NCBI GenBank assembly: GCA_016195805.1
Contig: JACPYT010000001.1
Location: 1 to 57,878 of the forward strand
Length of the DNA stretch: 57,878 nucleotides
Source of the DNA: Hydrogenophilales bacterium
GTDB lineage: Bacteria; Pseudomonadota; Gammaproteobacteria; Burkholderiales; Thiobacillaceae
Direction: 5' to 3'
Position numbers and translations under genes: made by a program. The notes under the pieces are model-generated. The model saw nothing but the letters and a program-made list of their open reading frames with translations. It was not told the origin of the DNA and did no database searches. Every line of letters starts with the position of its first letter. Within the stretch, counting starts at the first letter, position 1. Shown piece after piece: positions 50,448 to 57,878 of the stretch.

Positions 50448-51206
50448 TTAGAAATTCGAGCGGAGTTTGTACCACAAAATGCCCAGCCATTCGTGCAGCG
50501 CGAAAGTGCTGTCGCGCAGGCCGGCGGGGGTGGGCAGGACATCAAGGGGGAAGTCGAGCCGGGTGCTGGAGAACTGGATGCCGGCCGGGACGACGGCGAG
50601 GCCCAGGGACTCGAACAGGGGCACGGCGCGCCGCAGGTGCCAGGCGTGGGTGACCAGGATGATGCGCCGGATGCCCTGCTTCTGAAGCAGGGGGGCGGAC
50701 AGGCGGGCATTGTCCCAAGTGGTGAGCGCGCCGTCTTCGACCCAGCGCGGCGCGATGCCGTAGTCTTCCTGCAGGATGTGCTGCATGATGCGGCCTTCAG
50801 GCTGCGTGCCGCCGCCGGGCTTGCCGCCGGTGACCAGGATGGGCAGGCCGCTGGCGCGGTGCAGGAAGACGGCGTAGCGCAGGCGTTCCAGGCTGAGGCC
50901 GTTGAGGGTGTCACTACCGTACTCGGCCGAGTCGATCCGTCGCCCGCCGCCCAGGACGACGATGGCGCCGGCGGATTTCAGCGCAGCCGGGCTTACCGGT
51001 CGGCTGATTTCCAGGCTTTTCTGCAGCAGGCCGCCGACCCATGGCGTGGAGAGGGCATACAGCGCGGTGGTTGACAGCAGGATCAGCGACATGGCGAGAC
51101 GCGGACGATGACGGTGGATGATAAGCCCGGCAGCCAGTAGGATCACCAGCGACAGCGGGGGCAACAGGGCGAGGGCGATCAGGTTGGTGGCAAGCCAGGC
51201 GGTCAT
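50448..51206 (-). CDS. ElyC/YdcF-type DUF218 membrane protein
   Basis: 252 aa. Two N-terminal transmembrane helices (about 8-30 and 36-55) are followed by the DUF218 domain with AIVVLGGGRRIDSAEY, YAVFLHRASGLPILVTGG, TTWDNARLSAPLL and ILVTHAWHLRRAVPLFESLG. E. coli ElyC is needed for envelope stability through the undecaprenyl-phosphate carrier; a similar role here is inference. It is divergent from rplM. Confidence 0.85.
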   Translation of the reverse strand: MTAWLATNLIALALLPPLSLVILLAAGLIIHRHRPRLAMSLILLSTTALYALSTPWVGGLLQKSLEISRPVSPAALKSAGAIVVLGGGRRIDSAEYGSDTLNGLSLERLRYAVFLHRASGLPILVTGGKPGGGTQPEGRIMQHILQEDYGIAPRWVEDGALTTWDNARLSAPLLQKQGIRRIILVTHAWHLRRAVPLFESLGLAVVPAGIQFSSTRLDFPLDVLPTPAGLRDSTFALHEWLGILWYKLRSNF

Positions 51207-51252
51207 GGCGGAGGATTGTAAGCCAGCCCGGCAATCTCTTCGCAGACAGTGT

Positions 51253-51282
51253 TTGACTTTGTTCCGGGGGGACGGTTAAAAT
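51253..51282 (+). promoter_or_regulatory. Promoter for rplM-rpsI
   Basis: TTGACT (51253-51258), 18 bp, TAAAAT (51277-51282) is a good sigma70 match, 42 nt upstream of the rplM ATG and divergent from the ElyC-like gene. Confidence 0.7.
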
Positions 51283-51302
51283 GCCCGGCTTTCCGAGATT
51301 GT

Positions 51303-51316
51303 CCTCTGTGCAGAGG
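51303..51316 (+). promoter_or_regulatory. Hairpin covering the rplM ribosome-binding site
   Basis: CCTCT (51303-51307) pairs with AGAGG (51312-51316) around GTGC, 8 nt before the rplM ATG. The right arm is the probable Shine-Dalgarno sequence, so folding would hide it. L13 leaders with autoregulatory function are known in other bacteria; equivalence here is not shown. Confidence 0.55.
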
Positions 51317-51323
51317 TTGGGTC

Positions 51324-51761
51324 ATGAAAACCTTTTCCGCTAAAACGCATGAAGTCAAACGCGACTGGTTCGTGGTTGACGCCGATAACAAAGTGCTGGG
51401 TCGCCTGGCTTCCGAGATTGCCCGCCGTCTGCGCGGCAAGCACAAGCCCGAGTTCACGCCCCACGTCGACACCGGCGACTACATCGTGGTGGTCAACGCC
51501 AGCAAGATGGTCGTGACCGGCAACAAGGGACTCGACAAGAAATACTATCGCCACTCCGGTTACCCCGGCGGCATCTACGAAACGAACTTCGACAAGATGC
51601 AGGCGCGTTTCCCCGGTCGTGCGCTGGAAAAGGCGGTCAAGGGCATGCTGCCCAAGGGTCCGCTTGGCTACGCCATGATCAAGAAAATGAAAATTTACGC
51701 GGGCGCGGACCATCCGCACGAGGCTCAGCAGCCCCAGCCCCTGGAAATCAACGCTAATTAA
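51324..51761 (+). CDS. rplM: 50S ribosomal protein L13
   Basis: 145 aa from ATG 51324 ([20 protein letters not shown]); an earlier in-frame start lies inside the promoter and is excluded. It is an early-assembly protein with [19 protein letters not shown] and [19 protein letters not shown]. Cotranscribed with rpsI, 9 nt downstream. Confidence 0.98.
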   Translation: MKTFSAKTHEVKRDWFVVDADNKVLGRLASEIARRLRGKHKPEFTPHVDTGDYIVVVNASKMVVTGNKGLDKKYYRHSGYPGGIYETNFDKMQARFPGRALEKAVKGMLPKGPLGYAMIKKMKIYAGADHPHEAQQPQPLEINAN

Positions 51762-51770
51762 GGTCATACC

Positions 51771-52163
51771 ATGATCGGTAACTACAACTACGGTACGGGG
51801 CGTCGCAAATCATCGGTTGCCCGCGTGTTCATCAAGGCAGGCAGCGGCAAGATCGTCGTCAACGACAAGCCGGTGGACGAGTATTTCTCGCGCGAAACCG
51901 GCCGCATGATCGTGCGTCAGCCGCTGGCGCTGACGGACAACCTGAGCCGCTTCGACATCATGGTCAACGTGTCCGGCGGCGGTGAATCGGGTCAGGCCGG
52001 TGCGGTCCGCCACGGCATCACCCGCGCGCTGATCGACCTTGACGCTCAAATGAAGCCCGTGCTGAAAGCGGCAGGCCTGGTGACCCGCGACGCCCGCGAA
52101 GTCGAACGGAAAAAAGTCGGCTTCCACAAGGCGCGTCGCCGCAAGCAGTTCTCCAAGCGTTAA
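51771..52163 (+). CDS. rpsI: 30S ribosomal protein S9
   Basis: 130 aa, [20 protein letters not shown]. Its C-terminal tail ends [11 protein letters not shown] and touches P-site t[22 protein letters not shown] is the family signature. It is followed 14 nt later by a strong terminator. Confidence 0.98.
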   Translation: MIGNYNYGTGRRKSSVARVFIKAGSGKIVVNDKPVDEYFSRETGRMIVRQPLALTDNLSRFDIMVNVSGGGESGQAGAVRHGITRALIDLDAQMKPVLKAAGLVTRDAREVERKKVGFHKARRRKQFSKR

Positions 52164-52176
52164 TTGCTTGTTGCGC

Positions 52177-52209
52177 AAAAAAGCCGTCCGTTTTAGGGCG
52201 GCTTTTTTT
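52177..52209 (+). terminator. Intrinsic terminator after rpsI
   Basis: GCCGTCC (52183-52189) pairs with GGGCGGC (52196-52202), one G-U, around GTTTTA, with A6 before and T7 after. It separates rplM-rpsI from argC. Confidence 0.9.
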
Positions 52210-52267
52210 ATATCTGCGCAGCGGGCGTGTCTTACAATAAAGTCATTCTCTGCAAGGACGTCTCACC

Positions 52268-53295
52268 ATGATCAAAGTCGGTATCGTCGGCGGCACGGGC
52301 TACACCGGAGTCGAACTGCTGCGCCTGCTGGCGCGCCATCCGCAGGTTGAACTGAAGGCCATCACCTCGCGCAAGGAAGCCGGCATGCCGGTGGCAGACA
52401 TGTTCCCCAACCTGCGCGGGTGGGTGAAGCTGGCGTTTTCGACGCCGGAAGAGGCCGGGCTGGAGAATTGCGACGTGGTGTTCTTCGCCACCCCAACGGC
52501 GTGGCGATGCAGCAGACGCGCGCGCTGCTCGATGCCGGCGTCAAGGTGATCGACCTGGCCGCAGACTTCCGCATCAAGGACATCGCGGTGTGGGAAAAGT
52601 GGTACAAGATGGAGCACGCCTGCCCCGATCTGGTGGCGGAGGCGGTGTATGGCCTGCCAGAGCTCAACCGCGACAAGATCAAGGGCGCTCGGCTGATCGC
52701 CAATCCCGGCTGCTATCCGACTGCGGTGCAGCTGGGTTTCCTGCCGCTGCTGGAATCCGGGGCGGTCGACGCCGGCTTTTTGGTGGCCGATGCCAAATCG
52801 GGCGTGTCGGGCGCCGGGCGCAAGCCGGAAACCCATATCCTGTTCGCCGAAGCGGCCGACAACTTCAAGGCCTACGCCGTCGGTGGCCATCGCCACTGGC
52901 CGGAAATCAAGCAGGGGCTGGACAGCTTCGCCGGCAAACCGGTGGGGTTCACCTTCGTGCCGCACCTGACGCCGCTGATCCGCGGCATCCACGCCACCCT
53001 GTACGCCCGGATCAGCGCCGACATCGACCTGCAGGCCCTGTACGAAAAGCGCTATGCGGGTGAGGCGTTCGTCGATGTGATGCCGTCCGGCGCGCATCCG
53101 GAAACCCGCTCGGTGCGCGGCGCCAACGTCTGCCGCATCGCCGTACACCGGCCGCAAGGCGGCGACACCGTGGTGGTGCTTTCGGTGATCGACAACCTGG
53201 TCAAGGGGGCGGCGGGGCAGGCGGTGCAGAACATGAACATCCTGTTCGGACTGCCCGAGGATACCGCGTTGGCCGACGTGGGCATGCTGCCCTGA
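52268..53295 (+). pseudogene. argC: N-acetyl-gamma-glutamyl-phosphate reductase, single-base frameshift
   Basis: Residues 1-76 read normally ([23 protein letters not shown](P)-binding GGTGYTG, to DVVFFATP). At the CCCC run 52491-52494 the frame shifts and the gene continues in another frame as [20 protein letters not shown] to the stop at 53295, including the active-site Cys in [13 protein letters not shown]. One more C would restore an ORF of 342 residues, the normal ArgC length. ArgC makes N-acetylglutamate semialdehyde in arginine synthesis. A sequencing error in the C tract is the likeliest reading; otherwise the strain would need arginine. Confidence 0.92.
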
Positions 53296-53355
53296 TGTTT
53301 GCCGGGGGGAGTGCCTGCCGCGGGCGGAACTCCGCAGCCCCAGCAGGGTCTTTGC

Positions 53356-53388
53356 TTGACGCAGGACGGGTGATGCGGATAATCACCC
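53356..53388 (+). promoter_or_regulatory. erpA promoter with overlapping operator-like dyad
   Basis: TTGACG (53356-53361), 16 bp, GATAAT (53378-53383) is a good promoter, 30 nt before the erpA ATG. A perfect 7-bp inverted repeat, GGGTGAT (53368-53374) and ATCACCC (53382-53388) with a 7-base spacer, covers the -10 element. Protein binding there would block polymerase. It does not resemble the IscR consensus I know. Confidence 0.65.
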
Positions 53389-53412
53389 CACACATTTTCA
53401 AGGAGCATCATC

Positions 53413-53763
53413 ATGAATGCAGCAACCGAAATGGAATCGCCGCTGATCTTCACCGACAGCGCGGCCAGCAAAGTCAAAAGCCTGATCGACGAGGAAGGCA
53501 ACCCCGACCTGAAACTGCGCGTGTTCGTGTCGGGCGGCGGCTGTTCCGGTTTCCAGTACGGCTTTACCTTTGACGAAGCGCAGAATGCCGACGACACCGT
53601 GATGGTGAAGAACGGCGTCACTCTGCTGGTCGATTCGATGAGCTTCCAGTATCTGGTCGGCGCTGAGATCGATTATTCGGAAGGTCTGGAAGGCGCGCAG
53701 TTCGTGATCAAGAACCCGAACGCCACCACCACTTGCGGTTGCGGTTCGTCGTTCTCGGCGTAA
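53413..53763 (+). CDS. erpA: Iron-sulfur cluster insertion protein ErpA
   Basis: 116 aa A-type carrier. The three cluster-binding cysteines are C44 (GGGCSGFQY), C108 and C110 ([10 protein letters not shown]). It accepts Fe-S clusters from the Isc/Suf machinery and passes them to target enzymes. Own promoter and terminator, so a single-gene unit. Confidence 0.96.
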   Translation: MNAATEMESPLIFTDSAASKVKSLIDEEGNPDLKLRVFVSGGGCSGFQYGFTFDEAQNADDTVMVKNGVTLLVDSMSFQYLVGAEIDYSEGLEGAQFVIKNPNATTTCGCGSSFSA

Positions 53764-53783
53764 GCACTCCCCACGCAACTAAG

Positions 53784-53806
53784 AAAGCGGCTTCGGCCGC
53801 TTTTTT
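53784..53806 (+). terminator. Intrinsic terminator after erpA
   Basis: GCGGC (53787-53791) pairs with GCCGC (53796-53800) around a TTCG tetraloop, with AAA before and T6 after (53801-53806). Confidence 0.9.
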
Positions 53807-53854
53807 GTTCGCACATCGCGGCCAAGGCCGCGTCTTCTATTTCCCGTCCTGACG

Positions 53855-54973
53855 TCAGGCCGGGTAAATCGCACCCAGGATACGTTCGCCGCGCGCGCCG
53901 GTTACCGCTGGCAGGTTGCCTGGCACATGGTGAAGCGTCTGCCGCGCCAGCCAGGCAAAGGCGAGCGCTTCCATCCAGTCCGGGTCGATGCCCAGTGCGG
54001 CGGTGGTCGCTACCCGGACGCCCGGCAGATGGGTGCGGATGCGTTGCATCAGTGCGTTGTTGTGCGCGCCGCCGCCGCAGACGTAAAGCGCCTGCGCGCC
54101 TCGGCATTCGCGGCTGATCGCGTTGGCGAGGCTGATGGCGGTGAATTCGAGCAGGGTGGCCTGCACGTCGGTGGGCGCGATAGTTTCATTCAATCCGCCC
54201 AGAAGCGCATCCAGCCAGTCCAGGTTGAACTGTTCGCGTCCTGCACTCTTGGGTGGAGGAAGGTGCAGGTAGGTATGCCGCATCAATGCCGTCAGCAGGC
54301 CGGGGTGGAGGGTTCCGCTGGCGGCCCAGGCGCCATCGCGGTCATAGTGGGCGCCGCGGTGGCGTTTGATCCACGCATCCGGCAGCATGTTGCCGGGGCC
54401 GGTGTCCCAGCCGCGCACCGGGCCGTTTGCCGGCAAATCGGTGATGTTGGCGATGCCGCCGATGTTGGCGATGACGCGGTGAGCGCCCGGGTCCCGCAGA
54501 GCCCGGACGTGGAAGGCCGGAACCAACGGCGCGCCCTGGCCGCCGGCCGCGATGTCGCGGCTGCGAAAATCGGCCACGACCGTGATGCGGGTGAGTTCGG
54601 CCAGCAAGGACGCATTGCCGATCTGCAGCGTATAGCCGTCCGCGGGTCGGTGACGCAGGGTCTGTCCGTGGCAGCCGATCGCCCGCACCCTGGCGGGGGC
54701 GAATCCGTCGAGAAGCGTCTTGATCGCCTCCGCGTAAAGGCGAGCCAGTTTGTTGGCAGCGATTGCGGCAAGATGGATTTCGTCGGACTGCGGCGTGTGC
54801 AGCGCGAGCAACTGCACGCGCAGATCGTCCGGGTAAGGCAGGTAATGGGTGTGAAGGAGCCGGATCTGGCTGCCAGGGCCTATTTCGGCGAGAACTGCAT
54901 CGACACCATCCAGGCTGGTGCCGGACATGAGGCCGACAAAGTGTTCGGCCTCATGTATGGATTCTGCACTCAA
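53855..54973 (-). CDS. anmK: Anhydro-N-acetylmuramic acid kinase
   Basis: 372 aa. It starts at TTG (54973), giving MSAESIHEAEHFVGLMSGTS; the TTG overlaps the stop of the M23 gene upstream, so the pair is coupled. Phosphate-binding GLMSGTSLDG (14-23), GCHGQTLRH, AAGGQGAPLVPAFH and the kinase-fold CGGGAHNNALM are present. AnmK opens and phosphorylates anhydro-MurNAc to MurNAc-6-P in peptidoglycan recycling, which fits its partner, a peptidoglycan endopeptidase. Confidence 0.95.
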   Translation of the reverse strand: MSAESIHEAEHFVGLMSGTSLDGVDAVLAEIGPGSQIRLLHTHYLPYPDDLRVQLLALHTPQSDEIHLAAIAANKLARLYAEAIKTLLDGFAPARVRAIGCHGQTLRHRPADGYTLQIGNASLLAELTRITVVADFRSRDIAAGGQGAPLVPAFHVRALRDPGAHRVIANIGGIANITDLPANGPVRGWDTGPGNMLPDAWIKRHRGAHYDRDGAWAASGTLHPGLLTALMRHTYLHLPPPKSAGREQFNLDWLDALLGGLNETIAPTDVQATLLEFTAISLANAISRECRGAQALYVCGGGAHNNALMQRIRTHLPGVRVATTAALGIDPDWMEALAFAWLARQTLHHVPGNLPAVTGARGERILGAIYPA

Positions 54974-56286
54974 TCGAGTGCGGCAAGGTTGGTGCCACGC
55001 AGCAGGCCCAACTTGTCAGCCCAGCTTGCAGTCTGCTGCAGGAAACGCGCACGTTGTGCGGCGGCCAGAGGGGGCGATCCAGGCAGCTTGACGGACAAGG
55101 GATTGTAGGGCGTGCCTGCAATCCGGACCTCGTAATGCAGGTGCGGACCGGTTGCTATGCCGGTGGCGCCGACGTAGGCAATTACCTCCCCTTGGCTGAC
55201 GGCGCGGCCCGGACGGATACCCGGCGCAAAGGCGCTCAGGTGGCCATAATAGGTTTCGTAGCCGTTCTGATGTCGCAGGATGACGAGATTACCGTAACCC
55301 CCTTTGCGGCCTGCGAATTCGACGGTGGCGTCGCCGGTGGCCTTGACGCGGGTCCCGGTCGGCGCGCCGAAGTCGACGCCGGTATGGGCGCGTGCGTAAC
55401 CCAGCACGGGATGCATGCGGGAGCTGCTGAAGTTGGAGGTGACGCGGGTGAACTCGAGTGGTGAACGCAGGAAGCCTTTTTTCAGCGACTCGCCTTCAGG
55501 CGTGTAGTAGCTTTCATGCCCGGTTGGGTCGCGGTACAGAACTGCGCGGTGAACCTTGCCGGCATTGACGAACTCCGCAGCCAGCAGTTCGCCGGTGGAA
55601 ATCGGCTCGCCGTTGCGGTAGTTGACCGTGTAAATGACCGAGAACGTATCGCCGCGGCGAATATCCTCGCGGAAGTCCAGGCTGGTCGAGAAGGTTTCGG
55701 CCATTTTGTCGGCAATCTTGTCGGGGATGCCTGCACTGTCGGTTGCGCCGTAGAGCGAGGACAGGATGTGGCCGGAGCGCATGACTACACGGGTTTCTGT
55801 CTGGTCGCTGCTGTCCTGCGCGATATAGCTGCCACCCTGGCGGAGGACGGTCAGGGTAGGGCCGTCGCGGCGTTCAAACCGAATACTCAGCAGCTGGCCA
55901 TCCGGTGTGGTGGTGGCCTGGATGTGCTTGCCTGCCCGTATGCTGGTCGCCAGTTGGCGTACGGCATCGGTGGCCAGCAAACGCTGGATTTCCAAGTCGT
56001 CGATTTTAAGCCGGCCCAGCGCGCTGGCGACCGTGTCGCCCGATTGAATCACGGTTTCGCGTTCAAATGTGCCCGCGGTGTTTGCGCCGGTCAGTGTCGG
56101 CAGGGCGATGGATTCGGTAATCGTTTCCGGCGTGATGTTGTTGGTGGTGGTGTCGGGCGCCAAGCCAAAGGCGGCAACGACGCCAAAAAGCGGCAGGCTG
56201 GAGAGAGCAACCAAGGTTCGCAGGCTGAAGCGGCGTTCCGCTCCGGTCATGCGATAGGTTAAGATTCTCAGTTTGGTGAGCGGCAT
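54970..56286 (-). CDS. M23 family peptidoglycan DD-endopeptidase (MepM-like)
   Basis: 438 aa. A single N-terminal membrane anchor or signal (about 22-43) leads to a periplasmic OapA/LysM-like region (about 75-140), then the M23 LytM domain with zinc ligands H301-x3-D305 (HTGVDFGAP) and HLH at 382-384 (GPHLHYEVRI). It cuts cross-links in peptidoglycan so that new strands can be inserted. Divergent from tyrS; coupled to anmK. Confidence 0.9.
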   Translation of the reverse strand: MPLTKLRILTYRMTGAERRFSLRTLVALSSLPLFGVVAAFGLAPDTTTNNITPETITESIALPTLTGANTAGTFERETVIQSGDTVASALGRLKIDDLEIQRLLATDAVRQLATSIRAGKHIQATTTPDGQLLSIRFERRDGPTLTVLRQGGSYIAQDSSDQTETRVVMRSGHILSSLYGATDSAGIPDKIADKMAETFSTSLDFREDIRRGDTFSVIYTVNYRNGEPISTGELLAAEFVNAGKVHRAVLYRDPTGHESYYTPEGESLKKGFLRSPLEFTRVTSNFSSSRMHPVLGYARAHTGVDFGAPTGTRVKATGDATVEFAGRKGGYGNLVILRHQNGYETYYGHLSAFAPGIRPGRAVSQGEVIAYVGATGIATGPHLHYEVRIAGTPYNPLSVKLPGSPPLAAAQRARFLQQTASWADKLGLLRGTNLAALD

Positions 56287-56401
56287 GGACCGTTTCCCTT
56301 CCGTAATCGAGCCGGGAGTCTACCACAAATGGCGCCGGCGGACTTTCTTCAATCCAAACAATAGCTTGCGCGCGCTGGATGAAGCTGTATTCATGTTTTA
56401 C

Positions 56402-56425
56402 GGTCAAGCCTGAGCAAACTTGACC
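56402..56425 (+). repeat. Inverted repeat upstream of tyrS
   Basis: GGTCAAG (56402-56408) and CTTGACC (56419-56425), a perfect 7-bp dyad with a 10-base loop, end 19 nt before the tyrS ATG and just before the AGAGAGG ribosome-binding site. It may be an operator between the divergent M23 and tyrS genes or an RNA hairpin in the tyrS leader. It is unlike a Gram-positive T-box, which is much longer. Confidence 0.5.
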
Positions 56426-56443
56426 CGTACAGAGAGGTATTTG

Positions 56444-57634
56444 ATGCAGGACGCTTTGCAGGAAATCAAGCGTGGGGCCGACGAACTGCTGGTCGAGGCC
56501 GAACTGGTCGAAAAGCTGAAAACGGGCCGACCGTTGCGGATCAAGGCAGGGTTTGACCCGACGGCGCCGGATCTGCACCTGGGGCACACTGTGCTGCTGA
56601 ACAAGCTGCGCCAGTTCCAGATGCTGGGGCACAAGATCATTTTCCTGATCGGTGATTTCACCGGCATGATCGGCGACCCCACCGGGAAAAACACCACGCG
56701 TCCGCCGCTGACCCGCGAGGCGGTGGTTGAAAACGCCAGGACCTACCGGGAACAGGTGTTCAAGATACTCGACCCGGCCTTGACCGAGGTGCGCTTCAAT
56801 TCGGAGTGGATGGAAAAGCTGGGCTCGGTCGGCATGATCCGGCTGGCCGCAACCCATACGGTGGCGCGCATGCTGGAACGTGACGATTTTCATAAGCGCT
56901 ACAGCAGCCAGCAACCAATCGCGATTCACGAGTTTCTGTATCCATTGATCCAGGGATATGACTCGGTCGAACTGAAGGCGGACGTCGAATTGGGCGGCAC
57001 CGACCAGAAATTCAACCTCCTGATGGGGCGCGAGTTGCAGAAGCATCACGGCCAAGCCCCGCAGTGCATCCTGACCATGCCGCTGCTGGAGGGCACGGAT
57101 GGCATCAACAAGATGTCGAAGTCCCTGGGCAATTACATTGGGATCAACGAGCCGCCGCAGGAGATCTTCGGCAAGCTGATGTCCATCTCCGACGACTTGA
57201 TGTGGCGCTATATCCAGCTGCTGTCGTTCGAGCCGCTCCCGACCATTGAGGGCTGGAAGCGGCAGGTGGCGGACGGCGCCAATCCGCGCGACATCAAGGT
57301 GCGGTTTGCACAGGAAATCGTGGCGCGCTTTCACACTCAGGCGGCAGCGGAGCAGGCGCTGGCCGAATTCGAGGCGCGTTTCCAGAAAGGCGCGCTGCCT
57401 GACGAAATGCCGGAAATCAGTCTGCCCGGTGTCGAGGGGGGCTTGCTGGTACCGCAGTTGCTGAAGCAGGCCGGGCTGGTGCCCAGCACCTCCGACGCGA
57501 TCCGCCAGATTGCCGGCGGCGGCGTCCGGCTCGATGGCGAACGCGTGGCAGACAAAGGCGTGAGCGTGCCTGTGGGGGCGACCGTCGTGGCCCAGGTCGG
57601 CAAGCGAAAATTCGCCCGTGTGACGATTATTTGA
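56444..57634 (+). CDS. tyrS: Tyrosine--tRNA ligase
   Basis: 396 aa from ATG 56444 ([20 protein letters not shown]), preceded by AGAGAGG. Class I synthetase with HLGH at 45-48 (HIGH motif) and KMSKS at 223-227. A C-terminal S4-like RNA-binding domain (about 335-396; [20 protein letters not shown]) binds tRNA-Tyr. The sequence is complete. An rRNA promoter begins 20 nt after its stop with no terminator between. Confidence 0.97.
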   Translation: MQDALQEIKRGADELLVEAELVEKLKTGRPLRIKAGFDPTAPDLHLGHTVLLNKLRQFQMLGHKIIFLIGDFTGMIGDPTGKNTTRPPLTREAVVENARTYREQVFKILDPALTEVRFNSEWMEKLGSVGMIRLAATHTVARMLERDDFHKRYSSQQPIAIHEFLYPLIQGYDSVELKADVELGGTDQKFNLLMGRELQKHHGQAPQCILTMPLLEGTDGINKMSKSLGNYIGINEPPQEIFGKLMSISDDLMWRYIQLLSFEPLPTIEGWKRQVADGANPRDIKVRFAQEIVARFHTQAAAEQALAEFEARFQKGALPDEMPEISLPGVEGGLLVPQLLKQAGLVPSTSDAIRQIAGGGVRLDGERVADKGVSVPVGATVVAQVGKRKFARVTII

Positions 57635-57654
57635 AAATTATTTCGCCGAAAGTG

Positions 57655-57682
57655 TTGACGGATGATTTTTGCTCTGTAGAAT
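57655..57682 (+). promoter_or_regulatory. rRNA operon promoter
   Basis: TTGACG (57655-57660), 16 bp, TAGAAT (57677-57682), followed by a GC-rich discriminator (GCGCACC), is the pattern of a growth-rate and stringently controlled rrn promoter. The preceding AT-rich stretch 57617-57645 could act as an UP element. Confidence 0.85.
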
Positions 57683-57878
57683 GCGCACCTTCTCGAAACG
57701 CAGCGCGACACGCAAACAGCGGAGAGCAAAGCTAATCGATTGATCTTTAACAATTTACAGCCGATAGGTGTGGGTGTTGTTGCGGTAGTTGGGCCTGGTT
57801 TTCTGGGTCTGACAACTAGCATAAATGCTCACACTTTAATGAAGTAATTCATTTGAGTTGAGCGACGAAGTATTTGAA
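57683..57878 (+). promoter_or_regulatory. rRNA operon leader (boxA antitermination region), 16S just beyond the window
   Basis: TGATCTTTAACAATTT (57741-57756) closely matches the boxA-containing leader of E. coli rrn (TGCTCTTTAACAATTT), and GGTGTGGGTG downstream resembles boxC. These sites load the Nus/SuhB antitermination complex onto polymerase. The tail ending AGTATTTGAA is where leader sequence normally meets the 16S 5' end, which should begin within a few bases of the window edge. Confidence 0.82.

Overview
The window is a housekeeping segment of a Betaproteobacterium with high G+C and compact, directional genes. The gene order (tuf, trnW, secE, nusG, rplKAJL, rpoBC, rpsLG, fusA, tuf, then the S10, spc and alpha clusters), the four-cysteine form of S4, and the fmdB-DUF502-aspS and tyrS/M23 peptidase/anmK/erpA blocks fit the Nitrosomonadales/Thiobacillus-like side of the class better than Burkholderiales or Neisseriales. 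That placement is inferred from remembered protein sequences and was not computed.

Layout. 1-30505: one continuous plus-strand super-cluster for transcription and translation, from the 3' end of one tuf gene and tRNA-Trp through rplQ, closed by a strong intrinsic terminator at 30480-30505. It carries internal promoters and leader or attenuator hairpins before rplK, rplJ, rpoB, rpsL, rplC, rplN and rpsM. 30614-36274: a SAM hydrolase-type gene facing a minus-strand run of uvrA, an RluF-like pseudouridine synthase and glycerate 2-kinase. 36373-40396: a YajR-type MFS transporter, ssb and a TonB-dependent receptor. 40437-45865: fmdB, DUF502, aspS, a small conserved gene, nudB, and a ybhP/clsB pair, mostly overlapping or tightly packed. 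46052-49901: an outer-membrane porin and a large TPR/O-GlcNAc-transferase-like protein. 49957-51206 (minus): YhfA-type OsmC protein and an ElyC/YdcF-type membrane protein. 51253-53806: rplM-rpsI, argC and erpA. 53855-56286 (minus): anmK and an M23 endopeptidase. 56444-57634: tyrS, followed by the promoter and boxA leader of an rRNA operon. The window stops at, or within a few bases of, the expected 16S 5' end.

Four genes are damaged as written. The second tuf lacks about 80 bp (switch I region) and is frameshifted. rpsJ, directly after the tuf stop codon, has lost its first ~15 codons and its start. The TonB receptor is shifted at a G8 tract near its C-terminus. argC is shifted at a C4 tract. 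The first two flank a tuf repeat whose last 141 bp are identical to the window's first 141 bases, and the window ends at another repeat (rRNA). An assembly or consensus error is therefore the simplest explanation, though it cannot be proved from sequence alone.

I found no CRISPR array, insertion sequence, prophage, toxin-antitoxin or defence locus, and no convincing undescribed multi-gene system. The most useful leads are the damaged loci, several well-formed regulatory dyads or hairpins (erpA, rpsM, rplM, rplN, tyrS), and the TPR-glycosyltransferase beside the porin. No stretch longer than 300 bases lacks a gene.
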